This document shows positions 1-8,627 of a stretch of 64,000 nt of DNA, in pieces. The DNA lies in the NCBI RefSeq assembly GCF_004010325.2, contig NZ_SADR02000010.1, positions 124,001 through 188,000 on the forward strand, in the 5' to 3' direction. The notes below the pieces were generated by a model that was given only the letters and a program-made list of their open reading frames with translations, made no database searches and was not told where the DNA came from. This DNA comes from Mesorhizobium sp. M00.F.Ca.ET.216.01.1.1. GTDB lineage: Bacteria > Pseudomonadota > Alphaproteobacteria > Rhizobiales > Rhizobiaceae. The first letter of the stretch is position 1. Each line of letters starts with the position of its first letter. Both the position numbers and the translations under genes were made by a program.

Positions 1-1
1 G

Positions 2-505
2 ATGCCGATCGAGAGCTATGTGCTGCAGGCCTTCGTCACGGAATCGCTGAAACCGTTCATCGATACCGTCCTGACCTTCGGCATGGGTCATTTCTACATG
101 TCGCAGTCGGACAAGGGCGGCCTTGTCTATGGCGGCGATCTCGACGGTTACAACAGCTACGCCCAGCGCGGCAGCCTGCCGATCGTCGATGAAGTGATGA
201 GCGAGATGCTGGCGCTGTTTCCGGGCCTCGCCCGTGTCCGAATGCTGCGCTCATGGGGCGGTGTCTGCGACATGTCGATGGATGGCTCACCGATCATAAC
301 CACCGGCCCGCTGCCGGGCATGTATCTCAACTGCGGCTGGTGCTACGGCGGCTTCAAGGCGACGCCAGCCTCCGGCTGGTGCTTTGCCTGGACCATCGCC
401 AAGGACGAGCCACACGATCTCAACGCGCCCTTCACGCTCGACCGCTTCTACAGTGGCCTGTTGATCGACGACAAGGGCCAGGGCGCGACCCCGCGGCTGC
501 ATTAG
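2..505 (+). CDS. soxB: Sarcosine oxidase beta subunit, C-terminal part (cut by window edge)
   Basis: This is the last 167 or so residues of the FAD subunit of heterotetrameric sarcosine oxidase, which oxidises sarcosine to glycine with transfer of the methyl carbon to tetrahydrofolate. The real start lies upstream of the window; the ATG at position 2 is internal. The visible part is the C-terminal DAO-fold end: GGDLDGYNSYAQRG, then a DGSPIITTGP segment typical of flavin amine oxidases, then LNCGWCYGGFKATPASG near the flavin end. It is followed 10 bp later by soxD, then soxA and soxG, which is the canonical gene order and the main support for the name. Confidence 0.93.
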   Translation: MPIESYVLQAFVTESLKPFIDTVLTFGMGHFYMSQSDKGGLVYGGDLDGYNSYAQRGSLPIVDEVMSEMLALFPGLARVRMLRSWGGVCDMSMDGSPIITTGPLPGMYLNCGWCYGGFKATPASGWCFAWTIAKDEPHDLNAPFTLDRFYSGLLIDDKGQGATPRLH

Positions 506-515
506 GTAGGATACC

Positions 516-812
516 ATGCTCATCACCTGCCCCTATTGCGGCCCGCGCGACGTCATCGAGTTCACCTATCAGGGCGACGGCAACCGCCAGCGCCCTCAAC
601 CTGCCTCACAGGACCTCGACGCCTGGAACGCCTATGTCTACGAGCGGCTAAACCCGGCCGGCGACCACAACGAGATCTGGCAGCATTCCGGCGGCTGCCG
701 CGCCCATCTCAAGGTCGTGCGCAACACGCTGACGCACGAGATTTCCAGCGCCGCCTTCGCGCGCGGCGACCATAAATCCGGTGCGCGCCACAAGGCGGAG
801 GGCAAGTCGTGA
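516..812 (+). CDS. soxD: Sarcosine oxidase delta subunit
   Basis: Small 98-residue subunit of the cytosolic sarcosine oxidase complex; it binds zinc and has no redox cofactor. The N-terminal CPYCG gives Cys5 and Cys8, and a QHSGGC segment gives His57 and Cys61, which matches the Cys-Cys-His-Cys zinc pattern of the family. The length is normal. The ATG lies 10 bp after soxB, and the stop overlaps the GTG start of soxA by 4 bp (GTGA), so the subunits are probably translationally coupled. Confidence 0.95.
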   Translation: MLITCPYCGPRDVIEFTYQGDGNRQRPQPASQDLDAWNAYVYERLNPAGDHNEIWQHSGGCRAHLKVVRNTLTHEISSAAFARGDHKSGARHKAEGKS

Positions 813-3802
813 GCCCGCGCCGCACCGAGACCGGCGGCCGGATCGATCGGCTGCGAACCATTCGCTTCACCTTCGATGGCGCGTCCTATACCGGCCATGC
901 CGGCGACACGCTTGCTTCGGCGCTGCTCGCTAGCGGCGTCACCCTGTTCGGACGCTCGTTCAAGTATCACCGGCCGCGCGGTCTGCTGACCGCAGGCGTC
1001 GAGGAGCCGAACGCCCTGGTGACGGTACTGCGGGGCGAAGTTCGCGAACCGAACATCCCCGCGACCATGGTGGAAATCTATGACGGGCTGACGGCTGTCA
1101 GCCAGAATCGTTTCCCGTCGCTTGCCTGGGATGTCAGCGCCGTCAACCAGCTCGGCGGCAAGCTGCTGTCGGCCGGCTTCTACTACAAGACCTTCATGGG
1201 GCCGGCGATCGGGCCGCTGAAGGGCACACGCTTCTGGATGTTCTGCGAGCATTTCATCCGCCGCGCCGCCGGACTTGGCAGGGCCGGGCTCGCTCCCGAC
1301 ACGGCACGCTACGGGCGCATGAACGCCTTTTGCGACGTGCTGGTTGTGGGCTCCGGTCCGGCCGGGCTGATGGCCGCCAAGGCTGCCGCCGATCAGGGTG
1401 CCCGCGTCATCCTTGCCGAGCTCGAACCGCATTTCGGCGGCTCGGCCAACTGGTCAGGCGAGACGATCGACGGCATGCCGGCCGCCGACTGGGCAGCACG
1501 CACCGCCGGCCAGTTCGAAGGTCATGACAATGTCCGCCTGCTGCCGCGCACCACGGTGTGGGGCTATTATGACGGCAACACCCTTGCCGCGCTCGAGCGG
1601 GTCACCGACCACAAGGAAATTCCAGGCAGGGGCGAACCGCGCCATCGCTATTGGGCCATTCGCGCCAAGTCGGTGGTGCTGGCCACCGGCTCCTTCGAGC
1701 GGCCATTGGTGTTCCCGGGCAATGACCGGCCGGGTGTCATGCTGGCGCATGCCGCCGAACGCTATGCCAACGAATATGGCGTGCTGCCAGGCGAGCGGAT
1801 CGCGCTGTTCACCAACAATGACAGCGCCTATCGCTCAGCCGTTGCATTGAAGAAGGCGGGCGCCGCCATCGTCGCGATCATCGACGTGCGCCCGGAGCTT
1901 TCGAGCGAGATGCGCAAGCTGGCCACTAAGGCCGAAGCGGAGATTTTCTCTGGTCACGCCGTGGTCGCCACCGAAGGGGGTAAAGCGCTTTCCGGCATCA
2001 AGCTGCAACGCTTCGACATGACCAGCGGCGCACTGAGCGGCGAGGCGCGCAGCGTCCATGCCGACTGCCTACTGATGTCGGGCGGCTGGTCGCCGACCAT
2101 CCACCTGGCCAGCCAGGCCGGCGCCAGGGCGGTATGGGATGCCGCCCGCCAGGCCTTCCTGCCACCCAAGCCGACGCAGCGCTGGATCGGCGCTGGCGCC
2201 TTCACCGGCAGTTTTTCCACGACCGAGGCAATTGCCGAAGGCCGTGCAGCCGGTCTTTCCGCAGCAGGTGGGACAAACACCCAGTCTACTGTGCCGGTCG
2301 TCGAGGCAGCACCTGGCGATCCTGATCCGGCGCCAGTGTTCGAGATCAAGGCTAGTGGCAAAAGCTTCGTCGACTTCCAGCACGACGTGACGGCGGAGGA
2401 TGTGCGGCTTGCCCATCGCGAAGGCTTCGTCTCGGTCGAGCACCTGAAGCGCTACACCACGCTCGGCATGGCGACCGACCAGGGCAAGAGTTCCAATATA
2501 CCGGGCCTCGCAATCATGGCCGAGGCGCTGGGCAAGCCGATCCCGGAAGTCGGCACGACGCGCTTTCGCCCGCCGTTCACGGCAGTGTCAATCGGCTCGC
2601 TGGCGGCCGAGCGCTTCGGCGACCTGAAGCCGGAGCGGCTGACGCCGATGCACGACTGGCACGTTGCCAACGGCGCGACCATGTATTCCGCCGGGCTCTG
2701 GTATCGGCCGATGATCTACGGCCTGGCCGGCGAGACCATCGAGCAGGCTTATGTGCGCGAAGCCAAAGCGACGCGCGAGAGCGCCGGCATTGTCGATGTC
2801 TCGACGCTGGGCAAGATCGCCGTGCAGGGTCCGGACGCGGCGGAATTCCTCGACCGGGTCTACACCAACATGTTTTCGACACTGCCCGTCGGCAAGGCGC
2901 GCTACGGGCTGATGCTGCGTGAGGACGGTATCGCTTTCGACGACGGCACCACCTGGCGGCTTGGCGAACAGGATTTCCTGATGACCACCACCACGGCCAA
3001 TGCCGGCAAGGTGATGCAGCATCTGGAATATTTCCTCGACGTCATCTGGCCAGAGCTGAAGGTCCATGTCACCTCGGTGACCGATCAATGGGCCGGGGCG
3101 GCGATCGGCGGGCCGAAGGCCAGGGCAATTCTTGCCACCTGCGTCACCGGCACGGCCGTCGACAACGCCGCACTGCCGTTCATGGGCATCGTGCACGGCA
3201 AGGTCGCCGGCGTGCCGGTGATGATCTGCCGGCTCTCCTTCTCAGGCGAAATGGCCTTCGAGGTCTATTGCGGCGCCGGCTACGGTACCCATGTCTGGGA
3301 AGCGCTGATCGATGCCGGCAAACCGTTCGGGTTGGTGACCTACGGCCTTGAGGCGTTAGGTACCCTGCGCATCGAGAAGGGCCATGTCACCGGCGCCGAG
3401 ATCGACGGCCGCACCACGGCGCGCGACCTCCATCTCGACTGGATGCTGTCCAAGAAAAAACCCTTCATCGGCTCGGCGATGATGGATCGCGAGGGCCTGA
3501 TTGCCCCCGACCGCCTGCAGCTCGTCGGTCTGATTTCGCTGGACAACCGGCCGCCCAGCGGCGGCGCGCATGTCGTCGAGCAGCTTGATGAGGCCAATCC
3601 GCACGATTCCATCGGCCATATCACCGCCTGCTGCTATTCGCCGGCGCTCGGCAAGTACATCGCGCTTGCCTTGGTCAAGGGCGGCAAGCAGCGGCACGGC
3701 ACACGCGCCTATGTCTCCGACCCGCTGCGCAACCGGTTCGGGCCGATCGAGATCGTCTCCAACCACTTCTTCGACCCAGACGGGAGCCGTATGCATGGCT
3801 GA
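809..3802 (+). CDS. soxA: Sarcosine oxidase alpha subunit
   Basis: Large 997-residue subunit that binds NAD and carries the folate site of heterotetrameric sarcosine oxidase. Domains in order: an N-terminal Fer2_4-like domain (about 15-100, with SFKYHRPRG and no iron-sulfur cysteines, as usual in this subunit); a Rossmann domain with VVGSGPAGLMAAKAA near 175; an SoxA A3-like segment; and a C-terminal GcvT folate-binding domain (about 600-990). The start is GTG at 809, overlapping the soxD stop. The length is that of the family. The enzyme produces glycine, 5,10-methylene-THF and hydrogen peroxide. Confidence 0.95.
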   Translation: MSPRRTETGGRIDRLRTIRFTFDGASYTGHAGDTLASALLASGVTLFGRSFKYHRPRGLLTAGVEEPNALVTVLRGEVREPNIPATMVEIYDGLTAVSQNRFPSLAWDVSAVNQLGGKLLSAGFYYKTFMGPAIGPLKGTRFWMFCEHFIRRAAGLGRAGLAPDTARYGRMNAFCDVLVVGSGPAGLMAAKAAADQGARVILAELEPHFGGSANWSGETIDGMPAADWAARTAGQFEGHDNVRLLPRTTVWGYYDGNTLAALERVTDHKEIPGRGEPRHRYWAIRAKSVVLATGSFERPLVFPGNDRPGVMLAHAAERYANEYGVLPGERIALFTNNDSAYRSAVALKKAGAAIVAIIDVRPELSSEMRKLATKAEAEIFSGHAVVATEGGKALSGIKLQRFDMTSGALSGEARSVHADCLLMSGGWSPTIHLASQAGARAVWDAARQAFLPPKPTQRWIGAGAFTGSFSTTEAIAEGRAAGLSAAGGTNTQSTVPVVEAAPGDPDPAPVFEIKASGKSFVDFQHDVTAEDVRLAHREGFVSVEHLKRYTTLGMATDQGKSSNIPGLAIMAEALGKPIPEVGTTRFRPPFTAVSIGSLAAERFGDLKPERLTPMHDWHVANGATMYSAGLWYRPMIYGLAGETIEQAYVREAKATRESAGIVDVSTLGKIAVQGPDAAEFLDRVYTNMFSTLPVGKARYGLMLREDGIAFDDGTTWRLGEQDFLMTTTTANAGKVMQHLEYFLDVIWPELKVHVTSVTDQWAGAAIGGPKARAILATCVTGTAVDNAALPFMGIVHGKVAGVPVMICRLSFSGEMAFEVYCGAGYGTHVWEALIDAGKPFGLVTYGLEALGTLRIEKGHVTGAEIDGRTTARDLHLDWMLSKKKPFIGSAMMDREGLIAPDRLQLVGLISLDNRPPSGGAHVVEQLDEANPHDSIGHITACCYSPALGKYIALALVKGGKQRHGTRAYVSDPLRNRFGPIEIVSNHFFDPDGSRMHG

Positions 3803-4427
3803 ACGCCAATCACCTGAACGCCAATCACCTGAGCGCCAGTTACCTGAGCATTTATCACCGCTTGAGCCGGCACTGCATCCCGGCTCGCATGGCAATTTCG
3901 AGCACGGCGTCGACGTGATCCTCTCCGAAACCAAGCCGGGGTCGATCCTGCAGCTTGCCGCTTGGCCGGGCGAAGAGAAGCAGCTGATATCTGGCATCCG
4001 CACCGTTACCGGTCTCACCTTGCCCGATGGCGCCGGCGGCGGCAGCACCAACGGCGTTAGATCGGTATTTGGCTTTGCGCCGGGAAAATTCACCGTAGTC
4101 GATGAGGCCGAGGGCCTTGCCTTGGCCTTTGCCGATGTCGTCACCCCGGCTATCGGCACCCTCACCGACCTTTCGCATGGACGCACCGCGATCCGCATCG
4201 CCGGGCCAAAAGCCGAATGGGTGTTGGCAAAGTTCTTCGCCATAGATTTTGCGCTGCCGGCCTTCCCGTTGGGCGCGGGCCGCTCCACCAATCATCACGA
4301 CATTTTCGCCCAAATCCAGCGCACCGGCGCCGATCAGTTCGATATCTACGTGTTCCGCTCGTTTGCACGCTCGTTCTGGAAGGCGCTCTGCCATGCCAGC
4401 GAGGAAGTCGGCTACGAAGTGCAATAG
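3795..4427 (+). CDS. soxG: Sarcosine oxidase gamma subunit
   Basis: A 210-residue fourth subunit of sarcosine oxidase with a GcvT-like fold, closing the soxBDAG operon. The ATG at 3795 lies inside the end of soxA (8-bp overlap). Family hallmarks are the LSHGRTAIRIAGPKAEWVLAK segment and a C-terminal DIYVFRSFARSFWKAL helix. Residues 3-22 are an unusual run of four pentapeptides (ERQSP, ERQSP, ERQLP, EHLSP) encoded by four 15-bp units; this N-terminal tail is probably disordered and dispensable. Because of the tail, a later start cannot be fully excluded. Confidence 0.9.
   Translation: MAERQSPERQSPERQLPEHLSPLEPALHPGSHGNFEHGVDVILSETKPGSILQLAAWPGEEKQLISGIRTVTGLTLPDGAGGGSTNGVRSVFGFAPGKFTVVDEAEGLALAFADVVTPAIGTLTDLSHGRTAIRIAGPKAEWVLAKFFAIDFALPAFPLGAGRSTNHHDIFAQIQRTGADQFDIYVFRSFARSFWKALCHASEEVGYEVQ
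3801..3860 (+). repeat. Four-unit 15-bp tandem repeat in soxG
   Basis: Units of 15 bp begin at 3801, 3816, 3831 and 3846. The first two are identical (gaacgccaatcacct), the third differs at three positions, and the fourth is strongly diverged. As the unit is a multiple of three, copy-number changes would keep the soxG frame. Confidence 0.85.
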
Positions 4428-4480
4428 ACGGCAGACGATTGGTAGCACAGGACAGAGGCAGTTGACTGGCCGCGGTTGCC

Positions 4481-5179
4481 TCACTTGGCGAACGTCACCC
4501 ACTCTTCCAGCGGCGCGCGGTCGGTGCGGAACTCGTTTTCCGGCTTGGACGTGTCCTCATGGCCGAGCGCCATGCCGCAGACGACGATCTCCTCGTCGGG
4601 GATGTTGAGCACCGGCCTTATCTGCCGGTGATAGGGTGCGAAGGCGGCCTGCGGGCAGGTATGCAGGCCCCTGCCCCGCGCCGCCACCATGATGTTCTGC
4701 AGGAACATGCCGTAGTCGATCCACGACCCCTTGTTCAGCCGCCGGTCGACGGTGAAGATCATGCCGACCGGCGCGTCGAAGAAGACGAAGTTGCGGTCGT
4801 GCTGGGCGCGCATCCTGTCGACCTCACGCCGGCCGATGCCGAGCACGCCGTAGAGGCCGAAGCCGTTCGCCCGCCGCCGGGTGAGATAGGGCTCGAAGAA
4901 CTGGTCGGGGTAGTAGCGATACTCGTCCCACTCTGCCTTTTCGGCGCGAATGCCGGAGTTGAGGATGGCGTCGGTGATCCGCTGCTTGACCTCGCCCTTG
5001 GTCACGTAGACCCGCCAGGGCTGCATGTTGGTGCCCGAAGGTGCACGCGCGGCAACAGAAAGAATGGCGCGGATCGTGTCGTCGTCGACCATGTCGGGCA
5101 GGAAGGCCCGCACCGAACGGCGCGACGTGATCGCCTCCTCGACGATCGCCGTGGCTATCCGGGAGTTGTTGTCCAGCAT
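4481..5179 (-). CDS. Nitroreductase family FMN oxidoreductase
   Basis: A 232-residue protein of the PnbA-like nitroreductase family, which use FMN and NAD(P)H to reduce nitro, quinone or enone compounds in the cytosol. The FMN-binding N-terminal motif SRRSVRAFLPD (about 19-29) and the PSGTNMQPWRVYV segment (about 47-59) are clear, as is the later GLHTCPQAAFAPYHRQIR. It is transcribed convergently with soxG and away from the XRE-cupin regulator. The physiological substrate cannot be read from the sequence. BluB was considered, but the overall motif order fits the general nitroreductase group better. Confidence 0.85.
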   Translation of the reverse strand: MLDNNSRIATAIVEEAITSRRSVRAFLPDMVDDDTIRAILSVAARAPSGTNMQPWRVYVTKGEVKQRITDAILNSGIRAEKAEWDEYRYYPDQFFEPYLTRRRANGFGLYGVLGIGRREVDRMRAQHDRNFVFFDAPVGMIFTVDRRLNKGSWIDYGMFLQNIMVAARGRGLHTCPQAAFAPYHRQIRPVLNIPDEEIVVCGMALGHEDTSKPENEFRTDRAPLEEWVTFAK

Positions 5180-5197
5180 GGGGTTGTCCCTTGGCGC

Positions 5198-5298
5198 GAT
5201 CCCTGAAACCGGAATCGGTTCCGGGAAGGGATCATGGCGCGGATTCTAGCGTGATAGAGCGTGCTTTGCGCGTCCGATTGTGCGCGCCGCACTCTATC
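5198..5298. repeat. Palindromic repeat, family C, copy 1
   Basis: Two consecutive inverted repeats. The first, 5198-5233, begins GATCCCTGAAACC and ends GGGATC. The second, 5253-5298, begins GATAGAGCG and ends CTCTATC. The second half is clearly homologous to 58407-58442 near proS. It lies just upstream of the nitroreductase start, between two divergent genes. Confidence 0.7.
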
Positions 5299-5388
5299 GT
5301 GGGTGTCGACCGGACGCCCCCACTCGCCGTTCGTGGCCGAGCCTTTGCATCAACCATCAAAACGGCGCAAGCAAATCTTGTGGTCGCA

Positions 5389-5450
5389 TGAAAATCCTCT
5401 TGATTTTTTCACGAGCCTGGCATCTCATGAAATTTATCTGAGATTTTTCA
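5389..5450 (+). promoter_or_regulatory. Twin 23-bp dyads upstream of the XRE-cupin gene
   Basis: Two 23-bp imperfect palindromes occur at 5389-5411 and 5428-5450 in an AT-rich stretch that stands out from the high-GC surroundings. Both start TGAAA and end TTTTTCA, and they agree at about 15 of 23 positions. Their centres are 39 bp apart. They end 14 bp before the ATG of the regulator gene, so they are inferred to be its own operators. Confidence 0.55.
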
Positions 5451-5464
5451 TCGAGAAAAAGGGC

Positions 5465-6052
5465 ATGCCCTCAACCGCTATCAGGTCGGAGCAGGAAAAC
5501 GGTGAACGGCTGCTGGCCGGCGATATCAGGGCGCTGCGCAAGGCTCGCGGATTGACGCTTGCCGAAATCGGTCTGAAGCTCGGCCGCTCGGTCGGCTGGG
5601 TCAGCCAGGTCGAGCGCGGCCTGTCGATACCATCGCTCGGCGATCTCAGAGCCTTCGCTGAATTGTTCGGCGTGCCGGTCAGCCTGTTCTTTAGCCACGA
5701 CGTGCCGGTCGAGAAGGAGCGCGGCGTGGTCGTGCGCGCCGGCAGCCGCCGCTCGCTTGGCACAAGCGAATCCGGACTGGTGGAGGAGCTTCTGTCGCCC
5801 GATCTCGGCGGTAGCTTCGAGATGCTACGTTCGGTCTTTGCACCGGGCGCGGAGCTGAAGACCGAAGCGCAACGGCCAACGGAGGAAGCCGGATATGTCG
5901 CTTCCGGTACCTTCGACATCGAGATATCGGGCATCTGGCACCGGCTTGGCGAAGGCGACAGTTTTCGCTTCGAAGGCAAGCCGTTCCGCTGGCGCAATCC
6001 GGGCGCCGAGCCGGCGGTCGTCATCTGGGTGGTTTCGCCGCCTGTTTATTGA
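5465..6052 (+). CDS. XRE-family regulator with cupin sensor domain
   Basis: A 195-residue DNA-binding regulator. Residues about 20-75 form a helix-turn-helix (LTLAEIGLKLGRSVGWVSQVE), and residues about 110-195 form a cupin ligand-binding domain with the IWHRLGEGDSFRFEGKPFRW segment. The frame is open upstream to 5261, but the ATG at 5465 follows directly on a GAGAAAAAGGG stretch and gives the normal family length, so it was chosen. Position suggests control of the FAD/GcvT operon that begins 121 bp downstream, of soxBDAG, or of both. In such proteins the cupin usually binds a pathway metabolite. Confidence 0.88.
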   Translation: MPSTAIRSEQENGERLLAGDIRALRKARGLTLAEIGLKLGRSVGWVSQVERGLSIPSLGDLRAFAELFGVPVSLFFSHDVPVEKERGVVVRAGSRRSLGTSESGLVEELLSPDLGGSFEMLRSVFAPGAELKTEAQRPTEEAGYVASGTFDIEISGIWHRLGEGDSFRFEGKPFRWRNPGAEPAVVIWVVSPPVY

Positions 6053-6056
6053 ACGA

Positions 6057-6158
6057 ATGCATGTCGCCCAAAAGTGCGCTGCGGTTTGGGACAACGACAT
6101 GCATCAAAACAAAATTTGAAGCGCGTCGCATGAACCTCATTGATGCAACGCGCTTCAA
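6057..6158. repeat. Palindromic mosaic repeat, family A, copy 1
   Basis: The first half, 6057-6104, is a near-palindrome running from ATGCATGTCGCCCAAAAG to GACAACGACATGCAT. The second half, 6116-6158, is a hairpin with arms TTGAAGCGCGT and ACGCGCTTCAA. The same two-part layout recurs at 52203-52305, and the first half also at 53074-53156. The second hairpin ends 15 bp before the ATG of the next gene, immediately 5' of its ribosome binding site, so it is probably transcribed in the 5' UTR. Confidence 0.8.
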
Positions 6159-6173
6159 GGGCTGGAGAAGAAC

Positions 6174-8627
6174 ATGGCCGGTTTGCCGACCGCGGCACGC
6201 GTGGTGATCATCGGAGGCGGTGTCGTCGGCGCCTCCTCGCTCTACCATCTCGCCAAGGCGGGCTGGACCGACTGCGTGCTTCTGGAAAAGAACGAGCTGA
6301 CCTCCGGTTCGACCTGGCATGCGGCCGGCAACGTGCCGACCTTCTCCTCATCATGGTCGCTGATGAACATGCAGCGCTATTCGACCGAGCTCTATCGCGG
6401 GCTGGCCGACGAGGTCGGCTACCCCATGAACTACCACGTCACAGGTTCGCTCAGGCTCGCCCATACGGCCGAGCGGATGCAGGAGTTCCAGCGCGCCAAG
6501 GGCATGGGCCGCTACCAGGGCATGGATATCGACGTGGTCGGGCTCGACGAGATCAAGCGTCGCTACCCGTTCATCGAGACACACGACCTCAAGGGTGCGC
6601 TCTACGATCCGAGCGACGGCGACATCGACCCGGCGCAGCTGACCCAGGCGCTGGCCAAGGGCGCCCGCGATAGGGGTGCGAAGATCATCCGTTTCTGCCC
6701 GGTTACCGGTGTGCGCTGCGACAACGACGAGTGGGTGGTCGAGACGGCGCAAGGCGAGATCCGCTGCGAGATCGTCGTCAACGCCGCCGGCTACCGCGCC
6801 GCCGAAGTCGGCAAGATGTTCGGTCGTGACGTGCCGATGGTGGTGATGAGCCACCAATACATCCTGTTCGAGGAAATCCCCGAACTGGCCGCATGGTCGA
6901 AAGAGCATGGCAGCAAGCTGCCGCTGCTGCGCGATGTCGATACCTCCTACTATCTGCGTCAGGAAAAGAACGGCATGAATCTCGGCCCCTATGAACGCAA
7001 TTGCCGCGCCCACTGGGTCGGCCACAACGACCCGATGCCGGACGATTTTTCATTCCAGCTGTTCCCCGACGATCTCGACCGGCTGGAGCACTATCTGGCG
7101 GATGCCGTCGCCCGCGTGCCGATCCTCGGCACCGCCGGACTGTCCAAAGTCATCAACGGACCGATCCCCTATGCGCCGGACGGCAACCCGCTGATCGGGC
7201 CGATGCCCGGCGTGCCGAACGCCTTCGAGGCCTGCGTCTTCACCTTTGGCATCGCCCAGGGCGGCGGCGCCGGCAAGGTGCTGGCCGAATGGGTGACGCA
7301 AGGCCAGACCGAATGGGACATGTGGTCCTGCGATCCGCGCCGCTTCACCGCCTTTGCCTCGGCCCCGGATTACTGTGTCGCCAAGGGCATGGAAATCTAC
7401 GGCAACGAATACGCAATCCAGTTTCCGCGCCATGCCTGGCCCGCTGGGCGCGACCGCAAACTGTCGCCGATCCATGATCGCATCAAGGCGCTCGGCGCCC
7501 GCTTCGATGCCTATAATGGCTGGGAGCGTGCGACTTGGTATGCGCAAGCCGGCGACGATGTGTCCGAACAGTCCACTTTGACCTTCCGCCGCGACGGGCC
7601 GTGGCAGCATCGTGTCCGCGAGGAGTGCCTCGCGGTGCGCGACGCCGCCGGCATTCTCGACCTGCCGGGTTTTTCCCGCTTCAACCTCGACGGTCCGAAT
7701 GCTGCCGAATGGCTGAGCCGGCAGGTCACCGGTCTGGTGCCGAAACCCGGCCGCATCGGCCTCGTCTACTTTGCCGACGACAAAGGCCGCATCGTCACCG
7801 AAATGTCGGTGGTGCGCCACGACGAGAACCTGATGACGTTGATCACTGCCGCAGTGGCGCAATGGCACGATTTCGAGTGGCTGCAATCGCGCATACCCAA
7901 GGACGCGACTTTCAAGCTGATCGACCGGACGGAGGAATACTCCACCCAGATCCTTGCCGGACCCAATTCGCGAAAGATCCTCGCCGAACTTTGCAACGCC
8001 GATCTCGCTTTGCCCTGGCTGACGCATCAGGAGACGGCAATCGCCGGCCGCTGGGCGAAACTGGTGCGCGTATCCTTCGCCGGCGAGCTTGGCTGGGAAA
8101 TCCACAGCAAGGTCGAAGACACCGCCGCCATCTTCGATGCCATCTGGGCGGCCGGCCAGAAGCACGGACTGAAGCCGTTCGGCATGTTCGCGCTGGACTC
8201 GCTCCGGCTCGAAAAAGGCTACCGCGCCTGGAAGGGCGACCTTTCGACCGACTACTCGATCCTGCAGGGCGGGCTCGAGCGTTTCGTCAAATGGGACAAG
8301 CCCGATTTCCGCGGCAAGGCGGCGCTGCAGAACGAGAAGCAGCAGGGCGTGAAGAAACGCTTCGTCACGTTGACCGTCGAAAACCCCGGCGATTGCGACG
8401 CGCCTTACATGTCGACGCTGTGGCATGACGGCCAGATCGTCGGCGAGACGACGTCCGGTGGCTGGGGTCACCGCATCGACAAGTCGATCGCGCTAGGCAT
8501 GCTGCGCGCCGACCTCACCGAGCCGGGAACCGCGGTCGAAATCGAGATCTTCGGCGACCGCTTCAAGGCGGTCGTACAGAAAGACGAACCCCTGTGGGAT
8601 CCGAAGAACGAGAGGCTAAGAGCATAA
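6174..8627 (+). CDS. FAD/GcvT dehydrogenase, dimethylglycine/sarcosine dehydrogenase type (copy 1)
   Basis: An 817-residue cytosolic flavoprotein expected to oxidise an N-methyl amine and pass the one-carbon unit to THF. Residues about 10-390 are the FAD-binding DAO domain (VVIIGGGVVGASSLYHLAKA). SGSTWHAAG contains His49, the residue that is covalently flavinylated in dimethylglycine and sarcosine dehydrogenases. An FAO_M linker follows, then GcvT and its C-terminal barrel (about 440-810). A GGAG ribosome binding site precedes the ATG. The stop overlaps the next start by 1 bp (TAATG). Exact substrate unknown: dimethylglycine, sarcosine or another N-methyl amino acid. Confidence 0.88.
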   Translation: MAGLPTAARVVIIGGGVVGASSLYHLAKAGWTDCVLLEKNELTSGSTWHAAGNVPTFSSSWSLMNMQRYSTELYRGLADEVGYPMNYHVTGSLRLAHTAERMQEFQRAKGMGRYQGMDIDVVGLDEIKRRYPFIETHDLKGALYDPSDGDIDPAQLTQALAKGARDRGAKIIRFCPVTGVRCDNDEWVVETAQGEIRCEIVVNAAGYRAAEVGKMFGRDVPMVVMSHQYILFEEIPELAAWSKEHGSKLPLLRDVDTSYYLRQEKNGMNLGPYERNCRAHWVGHNDPMPDDFSFQLFPDDLDRLEHYLADAVARVPILGTAGLSKVINGPIPYAPDGNPLIGPMPGVPNAFEACVFTFGIAQGGGAGKVLAEWVTQGQTEWDMWSCDPRRFTAFASAPDYCVAKGMEIYGNEYAIQFPRHAWPAGRDRKLSPIHDRIKALGARFDAYNGWERATWYAQAGDDVSEQSTLTFRRDGPWQHRVREECLAVRDAAGILDLPGFSRFNLDGPNAAEWLSRQVTGLVPKPGRIGLVYFADDKGRIVTEMSVVRHDENLMTLITAAVAQWHDFEWLQSRIPKDATFKLIDRTEEYSTQILAGPNSRKILAELCNADLALPWLTHQETAIAGRWAKLVRVSFAGELGWEIHSKVEDTAAIFDAIWAAGQKHGLKPFGMFALDSLRLEKGYRAWKGDLSTDYSILQGGLERFVKWDKPDFRGKAALQNEKQQGVKKRFVTLTVENPGDCDAPYMSTLWHDGQIVGETTSGGWGHRIDKSIALGMLRADLTEPGTAVEIEIFGDRFKAVVQKDEPLWDPKNERLRA

